Part shown: in pieces, positions 1-9,582 of the stretch
Layout of the letters: each line of letters starts with the position of its first letter
Numbering within the stretch: the stretch's first letter is position 1
Assembly: GCA_013373625.1 (NCBI GenBank)
Contig: JABXHM010000031.1
Span: forward strand, 1 to 46,882
Reading direction: 5' to 3'
DNA length: 46,882 nucleotides
DNA from: Alteromonadaceae bacterium
Lineage (GTDB): Bacteria > Pseudomonadota > Gammaproteobacteria > Enterobacterales > Alteromonadaceae
Position numbers and translations under genes: made by a program
The notes under the pieces: model-generated
The model's input: the letters and a program-made list of their open reading frames with translations, nothing else
Database searches by the model: none
What the model was told of the DNA's origin: nothing

Positions 1-537
<537 letters not shown>

Positions 538-886
538 TTTCAAATCTCCTGAATAAATCAACTATTCAATTTTAGTGTTAAGTGAATGCACAAATAGTTA
601 TGCACTCTTTACCTAGTGTGGCCCGAAGTGAGCCGTAAAATCGTTACTGCGTGGATAAATGGGGGAGTCGCCAGGCAAACTCAAGGGTTTTAGTAAAAAA
701 AAATGAAATTTTTTTGAGTACAGCGGATAAGGCTGGCAAAAGTAAAGCGGGTTTAGCCATTGGCATGGTGCCAGTGGCTACACGCTGAACATTAATTTTG
801 CAATGATGTCGCCGTAATGCGCGCTAGCAACTGAGGCCGCCAGCCAGCTACAATGTCCGGCACCTTAATGGTTAGGCTGAAGATGA
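538..886. other. Intergenic region between lytTR-type regulator and groES
   Basis: This 349-bp gap holds the sigma-32 promoter at 657-687 and the groES leader. The rest (about 700-886) shows no convincing gene, terminator or repeat. Confidence 0.6.
657..687 (-). promoter_or_regulatory. Sigma-32 (heat-shock) promoter for groES-groEL
   Basis: On the minus strand, CCCTTGAG (687-680) is followed by a 14-nt spacer and CCCCCATTT (665-657). This closely matches the RpoH consensus of CTTGAA and CCCCATnT. The predicted transcript would start near 650, leaving a leader of about 110 nt before groES. No CIRCE repeat was seen. Confidence 0.8.
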
Positions 887-1609
887 CTATAACGAGAGCC
901 GTTGCTTGAACGCCTGCGCCTGACGACGTGACGGCACCAGTATACGACCATTTTGCATGGTGACCTGCCACTGGCCGTTTAACGCCACCTCAATGTCTTT
1001 TATATACGCCAGATTAATAATTTCTGAGCGGTTGAGCCGAAAAAACGTTGCACTCGGCAAACGTGTTTCGATGTGCGACATCGCTTTATTTAGCATGGGC
1101 TTTTGATCAGAGAAATACACCCGCGTGTAATTACCAACCGACTCAAATAATTGCACCTCTTTGAGCTTTATTAACCAGCACTCATCGCCTTCTTTTACAA
1201 ACAGCTGACTCTCTGCATCCAGGCGATCTTCGTCCGCACTGGAGTGGGATTGTTGTAGCGAGTCCAGCTTTTGTGCTTTCTCCAGCGCCTTCTGCAAACG
1301 AGGCAGTGTGACGGGCTTGAGCAGATAGTCGATGGCATCGACCTCAAAAGAGCGTACTGCGAATTCGTCGAAGGCCGTGGTAAAAATTACCTGCGGCAGC
1401 GTGTCGAGCCTGGCCAGCAGGTCAAAACCAGTGCCACCAGGTAAGTCAATATCCAATAACAGCAAGTCGGGCCGGGTTTCAGCAATAACCTGCTCGGCAG
1501 TGTCTACCGTATCAGCCTGGCCAACCACCGTCACATTGGCAATGCCAGACAGTTGTTCACATAACTCCAAACGGGCCAGGCGGCTATCTTCAACAATGAC
1601 TACGCGCAT
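887..1609 (-). CDS. LytTR-family response regulator
   Basis: This 240-residue protein has an N-terminal receiver domain (about 1-120). The acidic pocket is at E7/D8, the phospho-acceptor Asp is at about residue 53 in LLLLDIDLPGG, and the switch Thr and Lys lie in TTAFDE and LLKPVT. The C-terminal half (about 140-238) is a LytTR DNA-binding domain with the typical VGNYTRVYF and FFRLNRSEIINLAYI segments. It overlaps the upstream histidine kinase by 10 bp, so the two are a coupled two-component pair of the LytS/LytR or YpdA/YpdB type. The signal and targets are unknown; the hydrolase gene in the same operon is a plausible functional partner. Confidence 0.92.
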   Translation of the reverse strand: MRVVIVEDSRLARLELCEQLSGIANVTVVGQADTVDTAEQVIAETRPDLLLLDIDLPGGTGFDLLARLDTLPQVIFTTAFDEFAVRSFEVDAIDYLLKPVTLPRLQKALEKAQKLDSLQQSHSSADEDRLDAESQLFVKEGDECWLIKLKEVQLFESVGNYTRVYFSDQKPMLNKAMSHIETRLPSATFFRLNRSEIINLAYIKDIEVALNGQWQVTMQNGRILVPSRRQAQAFKQRLSL

Positions 1610-2631
1610 GCACCATCCTCTATAGGGATTCTAACACGGGCAACAACCTGACTGCCCACTTGCTCAAGTGTAAATGTTTGGCGACCGCCATACAGTAACT
1701 GCAGACGCTGCCGGATATTGGCAACGCCAATGCCTGACTCACCGGGTTCAAACACACCCGGATTCGTGACGCTTATGCACAGCATCTGCTGTTTTTTAGT
1801 CACCTTCACCTCAACATGGCCACCCTGCGCCAGCCTGGCTATGCCATGCTTAATGGCGTTTTCCACCAACAATTGCAGTAGCAAACGCGGTACACAACTT
1901 TGCCTGTTAACTTCGTCGTCCACGTCTACCGAAAAGCTCAGCCGTTTTTCATACTGCATTTTCATCAAACTAATATAGGTCGCAACAATTGTCAGCTCAG
2001 ACGCCAGGGTAGATTTCTCACCCGCGTCAGATTGCAAATTATAGCGCAGCATATCGGCCAAATCGGCCAGCATGTCCCGCGCCTTGCCAGTATCTTCCAA
2101 TATCAGCGCACGTATATTATTAATGCAGTTAAACATAAAGTGCGGATTGAGCTGAGTAAGTAACGCACTGAGTTGCGCTTGTTGCAGGTTTTGCTCAAGT
2201 CCGGCCTGCGCCACTTCGAGTTCATCAACTTTACGCTGGCGGGTAATAAAGCAGTACAAACCGCTCCAAATCACCAGTACTACCCAAAGCACTAACAGGT
2301 TATTTAAAAACAACAAATCCAGGGCATTGGCGGCCTGGTCTATAATGGGGTGCTGAATAACCACCAGTGTCCCCAGCATTAAACTGGTTGCGGCCGCTGC
2401 GCCAAGCAGCGATACGGCAAAAATTTCCAGCAGCACAACAACAAGATTTTGTCGTCGCCACTTGCGATACCAGTGCCGCATGGCATGACTTACCAGCAAA
2501 CCGTAACCATATAAAATCAGTACGGCCATAAAAAGCGGTAGGTTAACGATGCCTGCTGTGACTTTGAGTAACGTATCGCTGAGATAAAAAACGCCCCAGC
2601 CGATAATTTGGAACCACCAGTATTGTTTCAT
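1600..2631 (-). CDS. Membrane sensor histidine kinase, LytS/AlgZ type (HisKA_7TM-less, His_kinase family)
   Basis: The protein has 343 residues with about four hydrophobic helices in residues 1-130, then a short coiled linker. A His_kinase domain follows, with phospho-acceptor His at about residue 164 in LNPHFMFNCINNIR. The C-terminal ATPase has the N-box LLVENAIKHGI and a glycine-rich GESGIGVANIRQRL segment. It sits in the inner membrane and should phosphorylate the LytTR regulator encoded immediately downstream. Its start overlaps the stop of the upstream hydrolase gene as ATGA, implying translational coupling. No separate extracytoplasmic sensor domain is visible, so ligand sensing would be within or near the membrane. 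Confidence 0.9.
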   Translation of the reverse strand: MKQYWWFQIIGWGVFYLSDTLLKVTAGIVNLPLFMAVLILYGYGLLVSHAMRHWYRKWRRQNLVVVLLEIFAVSLLGAAAATSLMLGTLVVIQHPIIDQAANALDLLFLNNLLVLWVVLVIWSGLYCFITRQRKVDELEVAQAGLEQNLQQAQLSALLTQLNPHFMFNCINNIRALILEDTGKARDMLADLADMLRYNLQSDAGEKSTLASELTIVATYISLMKMQYEKRLSFSVDVDDEVNRQSCVPRLLLQLLVENAIKHGIARLAQGGHVEVKVTKKQQMLCISVTNPGVFEPGESGIGVANIRQRLQLLYGGRQTFTLEQVGSQVVARVRIPIEDGACA

Positions 2632-4007
2632 TCTAATTCATCTTTTACCTGTTCGGTTATCCACTGCGAAATAGTCGCTAGCGTCGCCGGCGCCATAGTC
2701 TGCGTCAATTTGCCATACTCATCCGGTAACCCCGTGGTGGCTTCCTGGAACAAATGATTTTGCCCCGGTAATGTTAGTAACGTTACATTGTTGTTTCCCG
2801 ATTCGCCAAACAGTTTCCGCATTGCCGGGATATTGCTGGCTGCAGATACCTGTATGTCTTTGTCACCATTAAGCGCCAGCACCGGCATTGTCAGCTTAGG
2901 CAAAACTGTTGCTGGTTGGTAGCTTAAAAAACTGCGCCCCCAGTCATTGGCAATTAAACCCGTGTAACGCTGCGCCATCGGCTCCTGAAATCCAGCGTCA
3001 AGAAGCTGTTGTTTAATCTCTTTCGCACTGACGCCGTCCATAATTTGCTGGGCAACATTCTCCATTAACATGTAAATACCGGCTGGATCCGGGTTGCCAT
3101 AAGCCGCTGCAATATCACGTTGTTGTTCTGCCCACAGGGTCTTACCGTCTACCCCTAAACCGGCGAGCAATACAATGAAGGCAACGTCTGGCTGACGTGC
3201 AGCGAAAAGCGGCGCAATGACACCGCCCTCGCTGTGACCAAGCAGGCCAACGCGATTTGCATCGATATCACTGCGGCCGCGTAAATAGGTAAAAGCTGAC
3301 TCCACATCAGTACTGAAGCCCTCAATAGTTGTGCCCTCGTACGTGCCGCCACTTTTCGCTGTACCGCGATCATCAAATCTTAGCACCGCTATACCTGCTT
3401 CGGTTAGATGGTCGGCAAGTACCCAGAACGGCTTATGTCCCATCAGGGTTTCATCACGATCCTGAGGGCCAGAACCAGATACCAGAATCACCGCCGGAAA
3501 AGGGCCTCTCCCCGCAGGCCTGGTCAGCGTGGCGGCAAACTCAAATTCGCCACTCATATGTGCATAGCTCACGTCTTCGACCACATATTCGTAAGGCGCA
3601 GTGGGGTGTTGAGGGCGGCCACTAGCGGCCTTATTTTCTTCAGCCTGTGCCGCTGATTGGCGAGTGAGTGTTAGCTTAAATTCAGTACCGGCCTGGCTAA
3701 AGGTACCTGATAACCTGGCGTTTTCTAACATAGCTTTATAGGATGCACCAATCACAGCAAACTTAACCGCAATCTGTGTATCTGTGGCCTTCATCATTTC
3801 GCCTTCAATACCAAAGGCACCCTGGTTGGGACTATCGAGTGTAACCTGCCATGCTGAGTTGCTATGCTTTAAGTGCAAAACCAACGGCAGGGTAACGCCT
3901 GGCTGCACTTCAAGCTCACCATGCCAGTCACCTGCTATGCCTTCGGCGTGGCTCGTTGACAGGCCAATTACCATGACCATTACCGCTAACACGCATTGCT
4001 TTATCAT
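2628..4007 (-). CDS. Exported alpha/beta-hydrolase (serine esterase/peptidase-like)
   Basis: The 459-residue protein starts with a Sec signal peptide (MIKQCVLAVMVMVIGLSTSHA). A beta-rich N-terminal region (about 22-120) is followed by an alpha/beta-hydrolase fold. The nucleophile elbow is GHSEGG, an RFDDRG segment precedes it, the acid is probably in LNGDKDIQV, and the His is in GQNHLF. The substrate is unknown; periplasmic or outer-surface ester or peptide hydrolysis is likely. It is the first gene of a three-gene operon with a histidine kinase and LytTR regulator (ATGA overlap), which suggests its expression or product is tied to that signalling pair. Confidence 0.85.
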   Translation of the reverse strand: MIKQCVLAVMVMVIGLSTSHAEGIAGDWHGELEVQPGVTLPLVLHLKHSNSAWQVTLDSPNQGAFGIEGEMMKATDTQIAVKFAVIGASYKAMLENARLSGTFSQAGTEFKLTLTRQSAAQAEENKAASGRPQHPTAPYEYVVEDVSYAHMSGEFEFAATLTRPAGRGPFPAVILVSGSGPQDRDETLMGHKPFWVLADHLTEAGIAVLRFDDRGTAKSGGTYEGTTIEGFSTDVESAFTYLRGRSDIDANRVGLLGHSEGGVIAPLFAARQPDVAFIVLLAGLGVDGKTLWAEQQRDIAAAYGNPDPAGIYMLMENVAQQIMDGVSAKEIKQQLLDAGFQEPMAQRYTGLIANDWGRSFLSYQPATVLPKLTMPVLALNGDKDIQVSAASNIPAMRKLFGESGNNNVTLLTLPGQNHLFQEATTGLPDEYGKLTQTMAPATLATISQWITEQVKDELE

Positions 4008-4210
4008 TACTGCATCCTCTTGTTTTGTCTTCGGTGGTGTATAGGATGACTGTAAAAATCAGTAATGGGGAAATTAAATGACAAGTGGTCGATATACCGT
4101 TTCGGCGGTAAAAATTTACGGATAGCTGGTCGCGATTACAGATAATTTGTTACCGCATTTATCCCCTTGAACCATACAAACATATACCGGCAGCCGACGA
4201 ACTGTTGTCT

Positions 4211-5218
4211 CTACGACTTTGTTTTTACTTGTTTATTCTTTTTTGAAGCATCGACATGTTCGGTTAACGCCAGGTGTGTATACAGGGGGAAATGATCTGA
4301 TCCAAAGCCCTTCAGTCGTTTAATCTCCAGCAACGTAAAATCATTACTATGAAAGACATGATCAAGCGGCCAGCGAATCAACGGGTGCGCTGCATGAAAG
4401 GTATTAAAAAAACCGCGTCCAATACGCGGATCTTTAGCCTTACTGAGTTTACGGAACATACGTGTGGTGGGTGACCAGGCCACATCATTCAAATCGCCGG
4501 CAATAATGACGGGTTTGTCATAATCAGCCACTTCTTTACCAATAAGGGCCAGTTCGACATCTCTGGGTCGTGCAGTTTCATTTTCAGTCGGGCTTGGCGG
4601 TTTAGGATGAAGAAAATACACGGTGATGGGAAGATCATCCAGTAACACGTCCACCTGCATGCTCGGCACATCGTCTTCTACTACAAAGCGCAGCTTTTGT
4701 TTCTCGAACGGTAATTTACTGTATAAATGCATGCCGTAGAGATTCTCAAGAGGGCAGGCCATTCTGTGTGGGTAATCGTCATGCAAAGGTGTTAGCTGAT
4801 CTTCCCACCACTGATTGGTTTCGAGCGTTATCAACATATCGGGCTGGTGTTGTTTAACCTGTGAAATCAACCCCTTGCTATTATCATTATGCATCAGAAC
4901 ATTACTTGTCATCAGACTAAGTGAATACGCTGGTTTATGCTTCGACGACGGAACTTCTGTTCGCCAAAGCGGTGTGTAAGGCAATATCCAGAATAACTGA
5001 TACAGCCCGGCTGCAACTAAACCGGTGAGCGCCACCGCGCCGCCAAACTCAATGTCGACAGGTAATAACATCCAGGCCAGGATCAACGCAATGATGACCA
5101 CCAGTTGCTGGGTTCGCGGAAACTCCCACACCCTGATCAGCCAGTGCTTACCCGGAAGGTGGGGGGCTAGCGCGGTCAGTATAAGTAGCCCGCTGAGTAC
5201 GTAAAGCGCTTCTGCCAT
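4211..5218 (-). CDS. Membrane-anchored endonuclease/exonuclease/phosphatase family protein
   Basis: The 335-residue protein has about three hydrophobic helices in residues 1-85 and then an EEP catalytic domain facing out of the cytoplasm. Motifs of the fold are visible: the metal Glu in LITLETNQWW, the GDLNDVAWSPTTRMF block with the catalytic Asp and Asn, and the terminal GSDHFPLYTHL with the catalytic Asp-His. Members cleave phosphodiester bonds of nucleic acids, phospholipids or sugar phosphates; the substrate cannot be read here. It stands alone, about 250 bp after kdgK and 200 bp before the hydrolase operon. Confidence 0.88.
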   Translation of the reverse strand: MAEALYVLSGLLILTALAPHLPGKHWLIRVWEFPRTQQLVVIIALILAWMLLPVDIEFGGAVALTGLVAAGLYQLFWILPYTPLWRTEVPSSKHKPAYSLSLMTSNVLMHNDNSKGLISQVKQHQPDMLITLETNQWWEDQLTPLHDDYPHRMACPLENLYGMHLYSKLPFEKQKLRFVVEDDVPSMQVDVLLDDLPITVYFLHPKPPSPTENETARPRDVELALIGKEVADYDKPVIIAGDLNDVAWSPTTRMFRKLSKAKDPRIGRGFFNTFHAAHPLIRWPLDHVFHSNDFTLLEIKRLKGFGSDHFPLYTHLALTEHVDASKKNKQVKTKS

Positions 5219-5271
5219 TCTTATTACCCTTGCCTGTGTGTTGCCATTTGATTTTAAGCTATCGATGATAC

Positions 5272-5295
5272 AAAAATCATTCCGGAATGATTTTT
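5272..5295. repeat. Perfect 24-bp palindrome
   Basis: AAAAATCATTCC is followed directly by its exact reverse complement. It lies 54 bp upstream of the EEP gene start and about 175 bp beyond the kdgK stop. It could be an operator for the EEP promoter or a weak bidirectional terminator with T-runs on both sides. Confidence 0.6.
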
Positions 5296-5469
5296 ACGCC
5301 ACCACGCGAATTCAGAGTAACAGAGTTGTGGTAAGAATGTGCAGCGATACTACAGCGAATCACAACCTTAAAACAATCATATGAGGTCCGCGCCCCATGT
5401 TACTGTGGTTGGTGGCTTTAGGGGATACAAACAAGCCGACCTTGGTCAAACCACAAAGGCCAGCAGCTT

Positions 5470-6402
5470 CTATAGCGGCGCGACCACTTTTCGTAACGCC
5501 TCGGCGGGAATAATCGCGCCAGGATGCTGTATAACGGTACCTGCCACAATGGCGCCATGACTGGCTGCGTCGGTAACCGACTGGCCCGATAGCCGTGCGG
5601 CCAGGTAACCACCGTTAAATGCATCACCTGCGGCAGTGGTATCCACGACATTGGTGACTTTCTGTACCGGTACAATAAAATGGCCGTCAGAGTTAACAAT
5701 GTGCACGCCAACTGCGCCATTTTTCATTACCACTTCGTCAACCTCAAATTGGCCAAGATGCGCCAGTACCTCTTCGGTATTCACATGACCATAAAGCGCC
5801 AGGTGGTCGTCGCCACCGGGAAACGCGATATCGGCCATTTGATAACTTTTGTCCATCCAGACTTTAGCTTCATCGCCGGACGCCCAGAGTAACGGTCGAT
5901 AATTAGGGTCAAAAACCACTTTACAGCCCTTGCTGCGCAATGTGGCTAATAGTTCAAACAATTTTATGCGCTGCGGTTCGTCCAGGATGGCGACAGAAAT
6001 CCCCGAAAAATAAAAGTAATCGATATTCTCTGGGGCTTTTGTCATAGCGTTAATGGTTTGCGTGGCCGCCGAATTTGCCCGCCAGTAGGCAAACGTGCGC
6101 TCACCGTGTGGGTCGGTTCGCACCATGTATAAACCCAAATTACGCTGACTACTACGATACACCTGCTCGGTATTAATTTGCTCATTGCCCATGGCAAAAA
6201 GTAACTCATTGCTTAAAAAGTCTTCACCAATGGCAGTCAGGTAACTCACGGCCACATGAGGTGCAGTGCGCTTTAAGTACACAGCGGTGTTGTAGGTATC
6301 GCCGGCAAAGCTCTTGGTAAGCTGCGTCTCATTGGCAGTCACCAGCTCCACCATACACTCACCAAAAATGACAATTTTCTTCACATTCATTCTTTTACTC
6401 AT
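5470..6402 (-). CDS. kdgK: 2-keto-3-deoxygluconate kinase (PfkB family)
   Basis: The 310-residue PfkB-fold sugar kinase has the N-terminal GECMVEL segment typical of KdgK and the C-terminal PfkB signature DTTAAGDAFNGGYLA with the catalytic Asp. It phosphorylates KDG to KDPG in the last shared step of hexuronate breakdown before aldol cleavage. It is third in the uxaC-uxuB-kdgK operon. The start is uncertain: the ATG at 6402 abuts a T-run and has no clear ribosome site, and the ATG at 6390 (MNVKKIVIFGE) is equally plausible. A terminator-like hairpin sits just before it (6403-6430), so kdgK may be expressed differently from uxaC-uxuB. Confidence 0.9.
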   Translation of the reverse strand: MSKRMNVKKIVIFGECMVELVTANETQLTKSFAGDTYNTAVYLKRTAPHVAVSYLTAIGEDFLSNELLFAMGNEQINTEQVYRSSQRNLGLYMVRTDPHGERTFAYWRANSAATQTINAMTKAPENIDYFYFSGISVAILDEPQRIKLFELLATLRSKGCKVVFDPNYRPLLWASGDEAKVWMDKSYQMADIAFPGGDDHLALYGHVNTEEVLAHLGQFEVDEVVMKNGAVGVHIVNSDGHFIVPVQKVTNVVDTTAAGDAFNGGYLAARLSGQSVTDAASHGAIVAGTVIQHPGAIIPAEALRKVVAPL

Positions 6403-6430
6403 AAAAAACCGCAGTAATGCGGCGCATTAC
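6403..6430 (-). promoter_or_regulatory. Attenuator-like mutually exclusive hairpins before kdgK
   Basis: Reading the minus strand, GTAATGCG-C-CGCATTAC (430 to 414 of this kb) can form an 8-bp stem. CCGCA-TTAC-TGCGG followed by six T can form a terminator hairpin that shares the CGCATTAC strand. The two structures exclude each other. The T-run touches the first possible kdgK start codon. This could be a premature terminator with an alternative fold, or a palindromic intergenic sequence without regulatory function. Confidence 0.5.
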
Positions 6431-6450
6431 CCGGCCACCAGCACATGCGG

Positions 6451-7929
6451 TTATTTTAACGTTGTAAGCACTTGTGCTGCATTGTCAGCGTTAACCTCAG
6501 CTAAGCGCGCTACATGCGACTGCACGGTATCTTTAAACCACTTATTGGCCGAAAGCTCGGCAAACACCTGCGGCAGATTAAGCACTGCTGATGCCAGCCC
6601 TTGTATATCGCCGTGATATTGTTCAGCCAGCGCCAGTAATGTTTCTGCCAGCGGATCAACCAGCTCTTCCTGATCATTAAAGCGCTTGGCAATAAATAAA
6701 ATCCACGCCGCAATAGGCACGCATAACAGCGTCGCATTGTTACCTTGTGTCAGGTTATCCCGAGTCGTATTTAAAATACGGAAGGGGAGCTTTTGTGAAC
6801 CATCCCAGGCAATTTGCGATAACTTGTGGCGAATATGACGGTTTTTATAACGATTGAGTATGGCATCGGCATAAGCGGTTAAATCCATCACGCCTTCAGC
6901 GTTAATGGATGGCAAAATTTCACTCTGCAGCAATTCACCAATGAATTGCTCCAGTGCGTCATCGCTAATGGCTTCAAAAACGGTTTCTTTATCCAGCAAT
7001 GTGCCCAGATACGCCAACGTTGAATGAGTACCGTTTAAAATACGCAGTTTGGCATTCTCAAAAGTGGCAACGTCGTCGGTAAAGGTCACCCCAACTTTTT
7101 CCCACTGTGGGCGCGGGCCACTAAAGGAGTCTTCAATTACCCATTGAGTAAACGCTTCGCGCTGAATAGGCCAGTTGTCTGACACACCGAGTTTTTGTTC
7201 AGCCAACTCGACCAGCGCCTCGTCTGTAGCGGGCGTGATGCTATCAACCATGGTGCACGGAAAACGAATATTGGCGCTAATCCATTCGGCTAAAGCGGGT
7301 TGTAACTTCTGAGCAAACTGTACAACCGCTTTATGCAGCTTTTTACCGTTATCTGCCAGATTATCGCAACTTATTACCGTAATATCGGTTTGCTGCTGTT
7401 CAAAACGATGCTTTAACGCACTAACAATTAATCCAATGGCAGACACCGGCGTCTCCGGGTTCGCCAGGTCGTGCATAATGTCTGAATGAGACGTATCGAG
7501 ATCGCCATTACTGGTCAGGCAGTAGCCCTTTTCGGTAATGGTTAGCGAAATAATATGGGTACCTGCATCGGTCAACGCTGCCATAATGGCATCGCGATCC
7601 TCGTTCAGTACTAATAGCGAATCGAAAGCGCCAACAACCTGCACGTAAGGGTCGTTATCCAGCACCACCAGCGAATAAAGGTTATCCTGCTCGCGCAGCT
7701 TTTGCTTAAGTGTTGCGCTGCGCATGGACACACCAGTAATACGCCAGTTACCACCAAATTTCATGGCCATATCGGTATACACCGCCTGATGCGCACGATG
7801 AAACGCGCCCGGCCCGATATGCACAATACCGCGACTGCGCTCATCGCGCGGGTATTGTGGTACCTTTACCGATGCTGACAGTTGCGTCAACGATTGCTTG
7901 GATAAGCTTGCAGACATATCTCGTTTCAT
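6451..7929 (-). CDS. uxuB: Fructuronate reductase (mannitol dehydrogenase family; D-mannonate oxidoreductase)
   Basis: The 492-residue protein is a long-chain mannitol-dehydrogenase-family polyol dehydrogenase. It has the N-terminal dinucleotide-binding segment IVHIGPGAFHRAHQAVYTD and the C-terminal substrate domain block LRILNGTHSTLAYLG. The lysine of the family active site lies in the FENAKLRILNGTHS region. It converts D-fructuronate to D-mannonate with NADH. Its start overlaps the uxaC stop (ATGA) and kdgK follows, placing it in glucuronate catabolism. Tagaturonate reductase (UxaB) belongs to the same superfamily, so that substrate is possible, but length and sequence look more like UxuB. 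Confidence 0.88.
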   Translation of the reverse strand: MKRDMSASLSKQSLTQLSASVKVPQYPRDERSRGIVHIGPGAFHRAHQAVYTDMAMKFGGNWRITGVSMRSATLKQKLREQDNLYSLVVLDNDPYVQVVGAFDSLLVLNEDRDAIMAALTDAGTHIISLTITEKGYCLTSNGDLDTSHSDIMHDLANPETPVSAIGLIVSALKHRFEQQQTDITVISCDNLADNGKKLHKAVVQFAQKLQPALAEWISANIRFPCTMVDSITPATDEALVELAEQKLGVSDNWPIQREAFTQWVIEDSFSGPRPQWEKVGVTFTDDVATFENAKLRILNGTHSTLAYLGTLLDKETVFEAISDDALEQFIGELLQSEILPSINAEGVMDLTAYADAILNRYKNRHIRHKLSQIAWDGSQKLPFRILNTTRDNLTQGNNATLLCVPIAAWILFIAKRFNDQEELVDPLAETLLALAEQYHGDIQGLASAVLNLPQVFAELSANKWFKDTVQSHVARLAEVNADNAAQVLTTLK

Positions 7930-9341
7930 CCTAATTTATAGGCAGCTTTTGCCAGGTCGTAAGACAGTTTTTTAATCAGAGTGGCCGCTTCGTCCTCGCT
8001 GATCCGGTGTTCTACCACCATGCTGGCTAAGAAACGGCTGTCAATTCGCCGCGCCACATCATGACGCGCCGGTATCGATAAAAACGCTCGGGTATCATCG
8101 TTAAAACCAACGGTATTGAACAAGCCAGCGGTTTCGGTAACCTGGTGACGATAGCGCAACATACCTTCCGGACTATCGTGGAACCACCAGGCAGGCCCCA
8201 GTTTTAAACAAGGGTAGTGGCCTGCTAACGGGGCCAGCTCCCTGGAATACACGGTTTCATCGAGGGTAAATAAAATAATATTCAAACGCGGATCGCTGCC
8301 GTACTTATCCAACAACGGTTTCAACGCATTCACGTATTCCGTTTGCAATGGAATATCGGCGCCCTTGTCGCGGCCAAACCGGGTAAACACATCCAGGTTA
8401 TGGTTACGAAAAGCACCCGGATGAATTTGCATGACCATACCGTCTTCAATACTCATACCGGCTAGCTCGGTAAGCATTTGGGCACGAAACAGCTCCTGAT
8501 CCGCGTCGCTGCTGTTTCCACTGAGGCACTTGTCTAATAACGCCTGACACTCGCTAGCAGAGAGATTAGCAGTGCGCGCGGTAGGATGACCATGATCGGT
8601 AGCCGTGGCGCCATGTTCGCGGAACACTGCGCGGCGCTTGCGAATGGCATCAAGGTAGCCGTTCCAGTTAGTGGTATCTTCACCCGTCAGTTCACCCAAT
8701 AACTCAACGTTATGGCTAAAGTTATCTAGCGAGGCATCGACCACATCATCAGGACGGAATGACGTGATAACACGTTTCTCCCAGCCGGTTCCTTTTAGAG
8801 CACTATGATGTTCCAGGTTGTCCAGTGCACCCTCGGTGGTTGCAATCAACTCTATGTTAAAGCGGTCCATCAGCGCGCGCGGCTTGTAGGCATCTTTAGC
8901 CAGTTCTGCCGTGATGAAGTTGTAATATTCCATCGCGTTCTCGCTACACAACATGTCGGTTAAGCCGAACACGTTCTTAAACACCGTATCCAGCCACATC
9001 CTGGATGGTGTACCGGCAAATAAGTAATAATGTTCTGCCAGTAACTGCCAGATTTTCTTCGGATCCTGTTCGGTTTCACCGCCATCACGACGGCGTATGC
9101 CTAACTGCTCAAGCGATATGCCCTGACTGTACAGCATCCGAAATACATAGTGATCGGGCAAAATAAACAGCTCAGTCGCGTTACCAAAATTTTCGTCATA
9201 AGCAAACCAGCGCGGATCGGTATGGCCGTGCGGGCTGATAATAGGTAAGTCTTTTACCGACTGATACAGTGAACGTGCTACTGAGCGCGTTGCTTTGTCA
9301 GCCGGAAAAAGTCTGTCTTCGTGTAATAATATTGGTTTCAT
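7926..9341 (-). CDS. uxaC: Glucuronate/galacturonate isomerase
   Basis: The 471-residue protein matches UxaC in length and sequence. The metal-binding SPHGHTDPRWF lies near the N-terminus, followed by PDHYVFRMLYSQG, MQIHPGAFRNHN and GFNDDTRAFLSIPARHD. This amidohydrolase-fold enzyme isomerises glucuronate to fructuronate (and galacturonate to tagaturonate), the first step after uptake. It heads the uxaC-uxuB-kdgK operon. A 241-bp gap upstream contains a palindromic LacI-type operator at 9528-9545, so repression by the adjacent LacI protein is likely. Confidence 0.95.
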   Translation of the reverse strand: MKPILLHEDRLFPADKATRSVARSLYQSVKDLPIISPHGHTDPRWFAYDENFGNATELFILPDHYVFRMLYSQGISLEQLGIRRRDGGETEQDPKKIWQLLAEHYYLFAGTPSRMWLDTVFKNVFGLTDMLCSENAMEYYNFITAELAKDAYKPRALMDRFNIELIATTEGALDNLEHHSALKGTGWEKRVITSFRPDDVVDASLDNFSHNVELLGELTGEDTTNWNGYLDAIRKRRAVFREHGATATDHGHPTARTANLSASECQALLDKCLSGNSSDADQELFRAQMLTELAGMSIEDGMVMQIHPGAFRNHNLDVFTRFGRDKGADIPLQTEYVNALKPLLDKYGSDPRLNIILFTLDETVYSRELAPLAGHYPCLKLGPAWWFHDSPEGMLRYRHQVTETAGLFNTVGFNDDTRAFLSIPARHDVARRIDSRFLASMVVEHRISEDEAATLIKKLSYDLAKAAYKLG

Positions 9342-9527
9342 ATCGTACTCTTAATTTACGGGGTATCACCACGTTTCCAAAAGGCTATTTCGTGGCTACC
9401 GTTCTATTCGTTACAGGTTTTCTGGCCTGACGCAATGTTCAGGCAACACTGGTACAACTGCGCTGCGCAGTCTTATTCATCTATTACGCTCTTTGACCTA
9501 CTGATAAACTACCATGCAATTAACATC

Positions 9528-9545
9528 TTTGCCACCGGTGGCAAA
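9528..9545. promoter_or_regulatory. LacI-family operator upstream of uxaC
   Basis: TTTGCCACCGGTGGCAAA is a perfect 18-bp palindrome with the central CG typical of LacI-family sites. Its 16-bp core is identical to the site at 13735-13754 upstream of dctP. It lies 38 bp past the lacI-type gene stop and about 187 bp before the uxaC start. Confidence 0.8.
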
Positions 9546-9582
9546 TACGAATTCTTATGTGCGCCAGAACCCTCTGTTATTG

